Shown piece after piece: positions 19,451-27,851 of a DNA stretch of 64,000 nt (its first letter is position 1; every line of letters begins with the position of its first letter). Both the position numbers and the translations under genes were made by a program. The notes under the pieces are model-generated. The model was given only the letters and a program-made list of their open reading frames with translations. It had not been told where the DNA came from and did no database searches. The stretch spans positions 2,356,001-2,420,000 of the forward strand of contig NZ_CP012850.1 of the NCBI RefSeq assembly GCF_000802205.1, written 5' to 3'. This DNA is from Candidatus Nitrosocosmicus oleophilus. GTDB lineage: Archaea > Thermoproteota > Nitrososphaeria > Nitrososphaerales > Nitrososphaeraceae.

Positions 19451-19873
19451 ATGATGAATAAGAAACTTTTAGATATACTAGTTTGTCCGTTTGACAAGGT
19501 GTCTAGTCTCGAACTATTTCAATTCAAGGCTAAAACAAATTCTAACAATCCTACCTCAATTGTCAATAACATAGGTCCAGAAAGTAAAAATTCTTTAACA
19601 AATCAGAAGGAAAATGATCAAGAGTCAAAGGATATTAACACGAATACAAAAGACCCATCTGTTTCAGAATTAGACATGGAGTCTTCTGAAATTGTTGAGG
19701 AAGGATTATTACTATGCCGGACATGCCTTAGATTTTATCCCATCACTGAGGAAATTCCGATAATTCTGCCAGACGAGCTCAGGGATAAGAAAAAAGACTT
19801 GGAATTTCTGAAGACGTGGAACGAAGCAATTCCCAAGGACCTCTTAAAGAATCTAAAACCTTGGACTATATGA
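19451..19873 (+). CDS. Trm112-family zinc-binding protein with acidic insertion
   Basis: The 140-residue protein starts 'KKLLDILVCPFDKVSSLELF' and ends with 'LLLCRTCLRFYPITEEIPIILPDELR', the two halves of the Trm112/UPF0434 fold. In eukaryotes and archaea Trm112 partners and activates SAM methyltransferases acting on tRNA, rRNA and release factor. The halves are separated by about 60 residues that are polar and poor in hydrophobic residues (rich in N, S, E, K, D), which is likely a disordered loop. Only C12 and the later CxxC are present; the usual first knuckle partner is not obvious, so zinc binding may be weaker. ATG codons at 19451 and 19454 are both usable. Confidence 0.82.
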   Translation: MMNKKLLDILVCPFDKVSSLELFQFKAKTNSNNPTSIVNNIGPESKNSLTNQKENDQESKDINTNTKDPSVSELDMESSEIVEEGLLLCRTCLRFYPITEEIPIILPDELRDKKKDLEFLKTWNEAIPKDLLKNLKPWTI

Positions 19874-20035
19874 AAATACGTAAAAATAGGATCAGAAACT
19901 TCAATGTTAAATCAAATATTCAGACCAGTTTCAACTTAAAAATGGCTCTTTACTTTAGTTCCAAAACCCAATCTTGAGCAAGATATTGCCAAACGGGATT
20001 CTATAAATTAAACATCGGCACACTAGAAATATTTG

Positions 20036-20236
20036 TCAAGTTCGGTTTATCATGACGCTTGTTCTGCGATAATTCCGCATTACATTTAAAACCTGACTTA
20101 ATTCTATTATCTCATTTTCGATAATATCCTTGTCATTTTCCTCTTCATAAGGTAGTCTTAGTAGCCTTTGACAGGCTTTCAGCTGTGCCTGTAATAGTTC
20201 TTCCTTGTCCAAACAAGTTGGATGAGCCGACTCCAT
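20036..20236 (-). CDS. Small hypothetical cytoplasmic protein
   Basis: The start at 20236 (MESAHPTCLDKEELLQAQLK) gives 66 residues with strong helical, charged character (Glu/Lys/Arg-rich, with heptad-like Leu) and the two Cys at 8 and about 19. An open frame continues 50 residues upstream, but that part overlaps the promoter region of the plus-strand gene and looks non-coding. Possibly a small DNA- or protein-binding helix bundle; not recognised. The plus-strand exported protein begins 165 bases away, divergently. Confidence 0.55.
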   Translation of the reverse strand: MESAHPTCLDKEELLQAQLKACQRLLRLPYEEENDKDIIENEIIELSQVLNVMRNYRRTSVMINRT

Positions 20237-20401
20237 AAAATGATAAGTAATATTTCTGTTTTTTCTGTTATTACAATCAGTTGTTTTTGCCTCCACTATA
20301 AAAGGAATTTCTGTTTTGATTATGTTCATATTATTAATACCATTGGAAGGAGTGCAGCTTACTATATAACGGTAATCAATGATCAAAATTTTTTATACTA
20401 T

Positions 20402-20704
20402 ATGGTGATACATTTCTTATTGACCAAAAAATCGACTCCCTCAATCTTTATAATCCTAGTTCTATCAATTTTTGTTGCATATTACCTCCAAAACAACTTT
20501 CATACAGTTTCAGCAACTACCGGTAGTCCCAAAGATCAACTAATGCCATTTGACATCAAGGATATGTTTGATGCCGGAGCCGCTCAAAATGAAACTGCAG
20601 AGAATTCATCAAATATTGTTACAGAAGACAATCAAGACAGTCCCGTAAACTGTGAAATGCCCCCATGTCCACCAGGACAGGCCTGCATACAAAGCTGCCC
20701 TTAA
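20402..20704 (+). CDS. Small exported Cys-rich protein
   Basis: Starting at the ATG at 20402, the 100-residue product has a basic N-terminus and one hydrophobic segment (about 12-28), then a polar acidic middle and a Cys/Pro-rich tail 'CEMPPCPPGQACIQSCP'. Four Cys residues within 17 residues suggest disulfides or metal binding outside the cell. The frame is open 60 codons further upstream, but that extension overlaps the divergent gene and lacks coding character. Function unknown. Confidence 0.65.
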   Translation: MVIHFLLTKKSTPSIFIILVLSIFVAYYLQNNFHTVSATTGSPKDQLMPFDIKDMFDAGAAQNETAENSSNIVTEDNQDSPVNCEMPPCPPGQACIQSCP

Positions 20705-20713
20705 TTTATTAAA

Positions 20714-20959
20714 TTATGCTGTGACTGCATATCTTGGATTCTTATTTGATATTTCTTGTATTTGGTAATAGGTACGACAAAATCGACAAGTCCACCTCAC
20801 ATAAGTAAATAAATTTTCACTTGAAAAAGTAATCTGTAAGTCTATAACAGTCATCCGATGATTACCCAAACTTTTTTCACTGCAAGGATGAGTTAATCCA
20901 CTTCCCAATTGTTGTTGTATTATTCCTAAACATTGAGGTTCCTTTAAAGTAGAGGTCAT
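20714..20959 (-). CDS. Hypothetical small protein with CxxC
   Basis: The 81-residue frame contains 'CxxC' in 'RWTCRFCRTYYQIQEI' near residue 58 and two other Cys earlier (positions 10 and about 26), so a single zinc site is conceivable. It stops 10 bases past the end of the convergent small exported protein. No family is recognised and amino-acid composition is only moderately gene-like, so this call is uncertain. Confidence 0.4.
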   Translation of the reverse strand: MTSTLKEPQCLGIIQQQLGSGLTHPCSEKSLGNHRMTVIDLQITFSSENLFTYVRWTCRFCRTYYQIQEISNKNPRYAVTA

Positions 20960-21095
20960 GGAATGGCTAAATAGCCATTAGTATGATAAAATAAAAGATG
21001 TGCCAGGTGGATCCCATCATAATTAGGTAATTCATAGTTGAGAAAATATCTTTAAGTGCTTAGATCTAAAAATTAAACTTAGCAGTCAAATCTCT

Positions 21096-21893
21096 CTAAG
21101 GTGCCATAGGTTCTATGTCCGGTGAAAAGACTTCTAGAACTGCACTTGGTAGCGTTTGTGCAAAAGCCTGAGCCATTACATCCTTTTCTACATAGTCAAC
21201 AATAGGAAGTTGCTCAATTGATTCGATGACTTTATCATTTGGTACCTTGATTGTCAATCCGTTTATGACATTTTCATAAACTTGAAGAACTTCAATGTTT
21301 TGTGTGTCAGATTTTTTAGATAACATTGAAAAAAAGTCAGATACAGTCGTATCATCGTCCTTAAAAACAACAATATATTGCCCGGGGATTTCTTCGTCTT
21401 CAGAACCCATTGTATTTGAAAGAAAAGTAGATGGGGCGTCAGAATAATCACCGACCAAAGGTAAAGTATCTTGGAGTTCAAAGGGAGTTTTGCTGATCTT
21501 ATCAGTGTTATCATCTTCGTTACTATAAACCTGTGTCATCATATTCGCCGGAAAAGGGAGGGAGGCGGATCGAGATGAGGTAGTATCTTCATTGGACTGC
21601 CCATCGCTATCCCTGTTATGTGTAGTGTCTAGGTCAGAATCCATATTATCCTTCTTATCGTCTTCGTCGGCATTAAATTTAGGAATACTATTTGTAATTG
21701 CACCAAAGTCAATAATAGACGAACTGTCCTTCTTAGGAGAACTATTGTCAAAATTAAAATTAAGAAAAGGAATATCAGGCAAGCCTATGCTAAATGCGTC
21801 GGCTCTTTGAATGACGCTTGTACTCAAAATACTCAAAAGTACCAATAAAGATAAAAAGTATAATTTAGCATGTTGACGGCCTTTGCTATTCAC
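21096..21893 (-). CDS. Exported stand-alone peptidase-inhibitor I9 protein
   Basis: The 265-residue protein has a signal peptide (hydrophobic about 12-33), then a long Asp/Ser/Asn-rich linker, and a C-terminal domain from about residue 168: 'PGQYIVVFKDDDTTVSDFF', 'VYENVINGLTIKVPNDKVI' and 'LPIVDYVEKDVMAQAFAQT'. This is the inhibitor I9 fold, normally the propeptide of subtilisin-type proteases, where the last strand occupies the active site. Here no protease domain follows: the protein stops about 25 residues later. It may act as a separate inhibitor or chaperone of a secreted subtilase encoded elsewhere. No subtilase is present in the window. Confidence 0.85.
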   Translation of the reverse strand: MNSKGRQHAKLYFLSLLVLLSILSTSVIQRADAFSIGLPDIPFLNFNFDNSSPKKDSSSIIDFGAITNSIPKFNADEDDKKDNMDSDLDTTHNRDSDGQSNEDTTSSRSASLPFPANMMTQVYSNEDDNTDKISKTPFELQDTLPLVGDYSDAPSTFLSNTMGSEDEEIPGQYIVVFKDDDTTVSDFFSMLSKKSDTQNIEVLQVYENVINGLTIKVPNDKVIESIEQLPIVDYVEKDVMAQAFAQTLPSAVLEVFSPDIEPMAP

Positions 21894-21991
21894 ATATTAG
21901 TATCGATGCTAGAACATTTATGAAATATTGAAAATTTTCTCTTCTCATAGTTTCAGATCTTGATTATACAACACTCGACAAATATCAAATA

Positions 21992-22099
21992 CTGGTATAG
22001 TTTTATGATAGATAAAATTACTAATGAGGAATTAGTTTATAGATAGTATATTAACTTCTGGTATAGTTTTATGATAGATAAAATTACTAATGAGGAATT
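21992..22099. repeat. Exact 42-bp direct repeat pair
   Basis: The 42 bases from ctggtatagttttatgatag to taatgaggaatt occur at 21,992-22,033 and again, without a change, at 22,058-22,099, with 24 unrelated bases between (period 66). They lie in the space upstream of the I9 inhibitor gene and downstream of a small exported-peptide gene. A duplicated regulatory site or a recent slippage event are both possible. Confidence 0.95.
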
Positions 22100-22269
22100 T
22101 TGTTTAATTAAGTAATATAATCAAAACAGGTAATTCATAAAAAAGTGAAAAGAGTAACTTTTCTTTTAAATTCTTGAATATCATATATGACAGAAAAAGA
22201 TAGGTTAGGTAAATATATTAAAATACGGATTTCTATTAAAAATTTGATTTATGAAAATAAAAAAAGGTC

Positions 22270-22554
22270 TTATTGTTGACCTAATGCGTTGTTGCCGTCA
22301 TTTAAGTTCAATGACAAGGCTACGTTGTTACATGATGCAGTTGTATCGTTACCAGAACCACATCTTGATGATTGGAGTGTTTCTGTATCTTGAGCGATCC
22401 CTTGTGCTGCTTCATTAGATTTTTTCTTGTGTTTATCCCCATGGTGATTATCCCCACCTGCAAAGGCCATGTTATCACCAAATGTTGCTACTGAGCCAAT
22501 CAAAGCTGCTGCTATAAAGATTGACAAGATTGACAATTGAATTTTTTTATTCAT
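22270..22554 (-). CDS. Small exported His/Cys-rich peptide, copy A
   Basis: The 94-residue product has a clean signal peptide (MNKKIQLSILSIF..., cleavage near 'AFAGG', residue 32), then a His/Lys-rich stretch 'GDNHHGDKHKKKSNE' and a C-terminal part 'CGSGNDTTASCNNVALSLNLN' with two Cys (65 and 75) likely to form a disulfide. A second gene at 27,034-27,318 is identical at the base level over most of its length and 80 bases upstream, except for a 51-base block covering residues about 48-64. A TATA-like tattatataa sits about 22 bases upstream of the ATG. No family with known function was recognised. Confidence 0.8.
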   Translation of the reverse strand: MNKKIQLSILSIFIAAALIGSVATFGDNMAFAGGDNHHGDKHKKKSNEAAQGIAQDTETLQSSRCGSGNDTTASCNNVALSLNLNDGNNALGQQ

Positions 22555-22635
22555 GCAAGATAAAGTGTCGTATTATATAATTGGATTGTTAAATCAGATT
22601 CTGAAATAATCTTACTAAATATGATTCTTGAATAA
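22276..22635 (-). repeat. Segmental duplicate (partner at 27,040-27,399) with a 51-bp unlike block
   Basis: By eye, 22,276-22,363 equals 27,040-27,127 and 22,415-22,635 equals 27,179-27,399, each shifted by exactly 4,764 bases. The 51 bases between (22,364-22,414 versus 27,128-27,178) are of equal length but largely different. The duplicate includes the gene's promoter and ends 80 bases upstream of the start codon. Confidence 0.93.
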
Positions 22636-22854
22636 TATTTCTCGATAAAATTCAACCACAAATTATTCGATGACTTATAGTTCTAGTATTGTATACGTAT
22701 CTCATAATTTCCACGTCAAAATTCATTGATAAGCATGTTACATATACAGCAAACGTCTCAAAAATAGTTCGATGAAAACCGTGAATGGTTAATTATCTAT
22801 ATTTTTGATTAAAAAACTAATCATTTCTATCTCGGAATCAACTATCATCATATA

Positions 22855-22863
22855 ACTTAAATA
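22855..22863 (+). promoter_or_regulatory. TATA box of the giant adhesin gene
   Basis: The sequence acttaaata is centred 27 bases before the TTG at 22886. Because a transcript starting there cannot include the earlier in-frame TTG at 22865, this element decides the start codon of the adhesin. Confidence 0.6.
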
Positions 22864-22885
22864 GTTGCTTTTTTTTGATTTAATA

Positions 22886-25800
22886 TTGAACAAGAATTTC
22901 ATACTTGTGATTATTTTAATATTATCGGCAACCGTGTACATCAATTATTCAGTCTGGATTGACATATACGCACAAAATAACGGATCTGGGGATAATGATG
23001 AAAAAGACCCAGTTATCACTGTCCCGGCCAATCCAATAATCGCGGAAGCTACAGGACCACTAGGCTCCCTTGTTTCCTATAATGTTTCAGCAACAAATGC
23101 TACTGGGACCCCTATAGACGTTAGCTGTACACCACCAAGTGACAGCATGTTTGCCTTGGGAACTTCAACGGTAGAGTGTATCGCTATAGATGAAGCAGGA
23201 AATGATGCAAAGGCTTCGTTTGCAGTATTAGTTCAAGATACAACTCCACCTACAACCGAACTAGGAATTGTTAAGACAGGTTGGATGGGCATATTAATTG
23301 ACAATGATTCTACAAATTCTGATGATATTGGATTTGCCTTTACAGGTTCCGATCTTGTAGGTGTCAAAGGCTTTGAATGTAAACTGGATGATGGGAATTG
23401 GCGTCCAAGTACAATAGATTATCAGGAAACTGATAAAGCTGGGTGTTATTACATGAACGTCGAAGAAGGCCCTCATTCGTTTCAGGTTAGGGCAGTAGAT
23501 ACATCAGACAACAAAGATCCAAATCCACAATCCTTTTCATGGACAATCATATCTCTTGAAGATGCAATAGTTAATCTTCGTGATTTTGTATCGACAATAG
23601 TTATGCCTCCTAATTTGGAAGAAGAATTAATAGATTCGCTAAACAATGCGATTGGTAATATTCAGGATGATGGCAGCTACGACCATCTAATTTGCGAATA
23701 CCTAGATTCATTTAGTTATAGTTTTGCAAAGGCTTCTGTACTAGATTTGTTTAATCAAGACGTCACAAATTATGTAGATAACTCATTCACATCAATCAGA
23801 GACAGAACAGGTTGTAATCCACCAGTAGTGAGTCTAGAAAATGAGATCACAGTGGACGAGGGGGTCAAAGGTGTGATTTTGGATGCTTCTGGTAGCTTTG
23901 ACTCAAAGGATGGGAAAAATTTAGACTACGAATGGAGTCAAATCGCAGGTACTACAGTAGATTTGTCAAATATTTACAAGTCAAAGGCCTCCTTTGATGC
24001 CCCAATTCTTGAAGGCACTTCAAACCAAGTAGTATTTTTCAAAGTACAAGTAACTGACAAGAATGATCTATCATCAGAAAAAACTATCAAAGTGGTAATT
24101 CGAAATTTGGTACCGGTCCATGTTCCACCAGTAGCCGATGATCAGCGTGTGTCAGCAAATACGGCTGATCCTACAGAGATAACTCTCACAGCTACAGATC
24201 CAGGTGGTAATCCTTTGACATATTCCATAGTTTCACAGCCACAGTCAGGCACCATCACAGACCTTAACGAAGACACAGGTAGTTTGGTCTATACATCCAA
24301 TGCCGGATTTACAGGACAGGATAGATTCACATTCAAGGCCAATGATGGAACCGTCGACAGCAATACAGCCACAGTAAGAGTAACAGTGAACGCAGTCAAT
24401 GTTCCACCAGTAGCCGATGATCAGCGTGTGTCAGCAAATACGGCTGATCCTACAGAGATAACTCTCACAGCTACAGATCCAGGTGGTAATCCTTTGACAT
24501 ATTCCATAGTTTCACAGCCACAGTCAGGCACCATCACAGACCTTAACGAAGACACAGGTAGTTTGGTCTATACATCCAATGCCGGATTTACAGGACAGGA
24601 TAGATTCACATTCAAGGCCAATGATGGAACCGTCGACAGCAATACAGCCACAGTAAGAGTAACAGTGAACGCAGTCAATGTTCCACCAGTAGCCGATGAT
24701 CAGCGTGTGTCAGCAAATACGGCTGATCCTACAGAGATAACTCTCACAGCTACAGATCCAGGTGGTAATCCTTTGACATATTCCATAGTTTCACAGCCAC
24801 AGTCAGGCACCATCACAGACCTTAACGAAGACACAGGTAGTTTGGTCTATACATCCAATGCCGGATTTACAGGACAGGATAGATTCACATTCAAGGCCAA
24901 TGATGGAACCGTCGACAGCAATACAGCCACAGTAAGAGTAACAGTGAACGCAGTCAATGTTCCACCAGTAGCCGATGATCAGCGTGTGTCAGCAAATACG
25001 GCTGATCCTACAGAGATAACTCTCACAGCTACAGATCCAGGTGGTAATCCTTTGACATATTCCATAGTTTCACAGCCACAGTCAGGCACCATCACAGACC
25101 TTAACGAAGACACAGGTAGTTTGGTCTATACATCCAATGCCGGATTTACAGGACAGGATAGATTCACATTCAAGGCCAATGATGGAACCGTCGACAGCAA
25201 TACAGCCACAGTAAGAGTAACAGTGAACGCAGTCAATGTTCCACCAGTAGCCGATGATCAGCGTGTGTCAGCAAATACGGCTGATCCTACAGAGATAACT
25301 CTCACAGCTACAGATCCAGGTGGTAATCCTTTGACATATTCCATAGTTTCACAGCCACAGTCAGGCACCATCACAGACCTTAACGAAGACACAGGTAGTT
25401 TGGTCTATACATCCAATGCCGGATTTACAGGACAGGATAGATTCACATTCAAGGCCAATGATGGAACCGTCGACAGCAATACAGCCACAGTAAGAGTAAC
25501 AGTGAACGCAGTCAATGTTCCACCAGTAGCCGATGATCAGCGTGTGTCAGCAAATACGGCTGATCCTACAGAGATAACTCTCACAGCTACAGATCCAGGT
25601 GGTAATCCTTTGACATATTCCATAGTTTCACAGCCACAGTCAGGCACCATCACAGACCTTAACGAAGACACAGGTAGTTTGGTCTATACATCCAATGCCG
25701 GATTTACAGGACAGGATAGATTCACATTCAAGGCCAATGATGGAACCGTCGACAGCAATACAGCCACAGTAAGAGTAACAGTGAACGCAGTCAATGTTCC

Positions 25801-26587
25801 ACCAGTAGCCGATGATCAGCGTGTGTCAGCAAATACGGCTGATCCTACAGAGATAACTCTCACAGCTACAGATCCAGGTGGTAATCCTTTGACATATTCC
25901 ATAGTTTCACAGCCACAGTCAGGCACCATCACAGACCTTAACGAAGACACAGGTAGTTTGGTCTATACATCCAATGCCGGATTTACAGGACAGGATAGAT
26001 TCACATTCAAGGCCAATGATGGAACCGTCGACAGCAATACAGCCACAGTAAGAGTAACAGTGAACGCAGTCAATGTTCCACCAGTAGCCGATGATCAGCG
26101 TGTGTCAGCAAATACGGCTGATCCTACAGAGATAACTCTCACAGCTACAGATCCAGGTGGTAATCCTTTGACATATTCCATAGTTTCACAGCCACAGTCA
26201 GGCACCATCACAGACCTTAACGAAGACACAGGTAGTTTGGTCTATACATCCAATGCCGGATTTACAGGACAGGATAGATTCACATTCAAGGCCAATGATG
26301 GAACCGTCGACAGCAATACAGCCACAGTAAGAGTAACAGTGAATGAAGTTAGTACTCAGCCTGTGCCTAAGCCAGAATCTGAACCAGAGGTAGACAACTC
26401 ATCTGAGGATACCACACCTCCAACATCAACTAAAGATACCACACCTCCAACATCAACTAAAGACAGTAAACCTTCAACTTCCAAATCAACCGGTCTTAAC
26501 AGTACAAGCCTCAGCAGTGGCGGGGGCCTCTTTTCTGATGGATTTCCAGGGTTTACAGGTAATATGAAGAATCTATTTGGCAATTAA
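22886..26587 (+). CDS. Giant exported adhesin-like protein with eight identical cadherin-like repeats
   Basis: The TTG at 22886 gives MNKNFILVIILILSATVYIN, a signal peptide, and fits the TATA box 27 bases upstream; 1,233 residues result. Domains in order: a HYR-type beta domain (about 42-120), a Cys-containing beta domain (about 125-222), a helical linker, a PKD/REJ-like domain (about 312-405), eight copies of a 93-residue Ig/cadherin-like module (about 413-1153; motifs 'ADDQRVSANTADPTEITL' and 'TDPGGNPLTYSI'), and a Pro/Thr/Ser-rich tail with a duplicated 'DTTPPTSTK'. The module matches the tandem 95-type/Cadherin_4 class common in calcium-dependent surface adhesins. No membrane helix or sortase-like signal is seen at the C-terminus, so attachment is unclear. 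A cell-cell or cell-surface adhesion role is inferred. Confidence 0.9.
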   Translation: MNKNFILVIILILSATVYINYSVWIDIYAQNNGSGDNDEKDPVITVPANPIIAEATGPLGSLVSYNVSATNATGTPIDVSCTPPSDSMFALGTSTVECIAIDEAGNDAKASFAVLVQDTTPPTTELGIVKTGWMGILIDNDSTNSDDIGFAFTGSDLVGVKGFECKLDDGNWRPSTIDYQETDKAGCYYMNVEEGPHSFQVRAVDTSDNKDPNPQSFSWTIISLEDAIVNLRDFVSTIVMPPNLEEELIDSLNNAIGNIQDDGSYDHLICEYLDSFSYSFAKASVLDLFNQDVTNYVDNSFTSIRDRTGCNPPVVSLENEITVDEGVKGVILDASGSFDSKDGKNLDYEWSQIAGTTVDLSNIYKSKASFDAPILEGTSNQVVFFKVQVTDKNDLSSEKTIKVVIRNLVPVHVPPVADDQRVSANTADPTEITLTATDPGGNPLTYSIVSQPQSGTITDLNEDTGSLVYTSNAGFTGQDRFTFKANDGTVDSNTATVRVTVNAVNVPPVADDQRVSANTADPTEITLTATDPGGNPLTYSIVSQPQSGTITDLNEDTGSLVYTSNAGFTGQDRFTFKANDGTVDSNTATVRVTVNAVNVPPVADDQRVSANTADPTEITLTATDPGGNPLTYSIVSQPQSGTITDLNEDTGSLVYTSNAGFTGQDRFTFKANDGTVDSNTATVRVTVNAVNVPPVADDQRVSANTADPTEITLTATDPGGNPLTYSIVSQPQSGTITDLNEDTGSLVYTSNAGFTGQDRFTFKANDGTVDSNTATVRVTVNAVNVPPVADDQRVSANTADPTEITLTATDPGGNPLTYSIVSQPQSGTITDLNEDTGSLVYTSNAGFTGQDRFTFKANDGTVDSNTATVRVTVNAVNVPPVADDQRVSANTADPTEITLTATDPGGNPLTYSIVSQPQSGTITDLNEDTGSLVYTSNAGFTGQDRFTFKANDGTVDSNTATVRVTVNAVNVPPVADDQRVSANTADPTEITLTATDPGGNPLTYSIVSQPQSGTITDLNEDTGSLVYTSNAGFTGQDRFTFKANDGTVDSNTATVRVTVNAVNVPPVADDQRVSANTADPTEITLTATDPGGNPLTYSIVSQPQSGTITDLNEDTGSLVYTSNAGFTGQDRFTFKANDGTVDSNTATVRVTVNEVSTQPVPKPESEPEVDNSSEDTTPPTSTKDTTPPTSTKDSKPSTSKSTGLNSTSLSSGGGLFSDGFPGFTGNMKNLFGN
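24122..26343 (+). repeat. Eight exact 279-bp tandem repeats in frame
   Basis: Units start at 24122, 24401, 24680, 24959, 25238, 25517, 25796 and 26075. All encode the same 93 residues and look base-for-base identical, including silent positions, until the last unit diverges at 26,344. The array is within a surface protein gene; unit number is likely to vary between strains or be collapsed in short-read assemblies. Confidence 0.97.
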
Positions 26588-27033
26588 GCAAAGGGGAATA
26601 CATACATTATTGATTGATTACCTAACACTGATCTAAAAGCGCTCTTATTTTTTTAGATTTTAAACATTTACATTAAAATTATTTTTCTAAAATTCGATTG
26701 TCCCAGAATAAAAAATTTAGTTCATAATCATATGTCAACTTTGAAAAAGAGTCATTTTTGATCTTGTCGATTTAAATATGATAAATTTGACCCATCTGAA
26801 CTTAGAGGATATCAAAAGAGAACTCAAGTTTGGTTAATATTTTGATCTGATAAATAATTTATTACCATTCAAAAACTGAGACAATTAGATCATAAAAAAA
26901 CCTGATTAGTCATTTAAGATCTAGTAACAGTATTTCACGACATCATAAACCAAATATGGTAATATACAAAATGCATAGAACTTGAGAATAATTTTTTGAT
27001 ATAAAATATCTGAGATAAAAAAGAATAGGTCCT
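26588..27033. other. Intergenic; probable U-rich terminator after the adhesin
   Basis: No gene is seen in about 445 bases. The run cttatttttttag at 26,644-26,656, 60 bases past the adhesin stop, would give the U-rich RNA 3' end typical of archaeal termination; this is weak evidence. The rest is AT-rich without repeats. Confidence 0.4.
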
Positions 27034-27318
27034 TTACTCTTGACCTAATGCGTTGTTGCCGTCATTTAAGTTCAATGACAAGGCTACGTTGTTACATGAT
27101 GCAGTTGTATCGTTACCAGAACCACATGATGAATCTTGACCAGTTCCTGAAAATTGTTCTAGATCTTGGAGTGCTTCGTTAGATTTTTTCTTGTGTTTAT
27201 CCCCATGGTGATTATCCCCACCTGCAAAGGCCATGTTATCACCAAATGTTGCTACTGAGCCAATCAAAGCTGCTGCTATAAAGATTGACAAGATTGACAA
27301 TTGAATTTTTTTATTCAT
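27034..27318 (-). CDS. Small exported His/Cys-rich peptide, copy B
   Basis: The 94-residue product shares its signal peptide, His/Lys-rich stretch and Cys-containing C-terminus with the gene at 22,270-22,554, and its upstream 80 bases are the same. Residues about 48-64 differ ('LQDLEQFSGTGQDSS' here against 'AQGIAQDTETLQSSR'), as does the final residue (Glu rather than Gln). The differing block is acidic-polar in both copies and has equal length. It closes the island whose centre is the giant adhesin. Function unknown. Confidence 0.8.
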   Translation of the reverse strand: MNKKIQLSILSIFIAAALIGSVATFGDNMAFAGGDNHHGDKHKKKSNEALQDLEQFSGTGQDSSCGSGNDTTASCNNVALSLNLNDGNNALGQE

Positions 27319-27399
27319 GCAAGATAAAGTGTCGTATTATATAATTGGATTGTTAAATCAGATTCTGAAATAATCTTACTAAATATGATTCTTGAATAA
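27040..27399 (-). repeat. Segmental duplicate (partner at 22,276-22,635)
   Basis: This is the second copy of the duplicated gene and promoter; see the partner for the matching blocks. Identity stops on one side at the last two codons of the gene and on the other 80 bases upstream of its start. Confidence 0.93.
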
Positions 27400-27851
27400 G
27401 ATAGTATTATAGAATTTTATTATTTGATTTTCGTATGTTTGAATGGAAACGAAATAAGGCTAATCTCTATTTGTACGGTATATTGTAATCATGCTATTAC
27501 ATAATATGGATATCAAACTTGTTTATATAGAATAAATGGTTTAAATTGAGTTTCTACAGGGGCCTTTTTTTAAATCCGTGCGTATCATATAACTCAAATT
27601 AAATTAGGCGAGTTCGCTTAGACAAATATTAGATAAGCCTGACTTTTGAAACTTTTTTATGGCAAAAAGTTCATGGACAATTGGACATGTCTAATAAGAT
27701 TGGAGTAGATATAAGAATAGTGGATAGCAAGTCATGTCTTTGAAAGTTCATAAAAAATTATACCAATAATGTCATGTTCTCATTTAGAAAACACCGGTAA
27801 AAAAGATGAAATTTGAATCTCTAGTACAGTATGGTATTAAAACTCATTATC
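27319..27851. other. Intergenic, no gene seen beyond the duplicated promoter
   Basis: The first 81 bases are part of the duplication. The remaining 450 bases are AT-rich and closed in all frames, with no recognised element. Confidence 0.5.

Noticed and set aside
22865-22885. Earlier TTG start for the giant adhesin
   Set aside because: The TATA box ends two bases before it, so it lies upstream of the expected transcription start; the TTG at 22886 fits the 27-base spacing.
24122-26343. Possible CRISPR array
   Set aside because: The repeats are contiguous, 279 bp long and coding, with no spacers.
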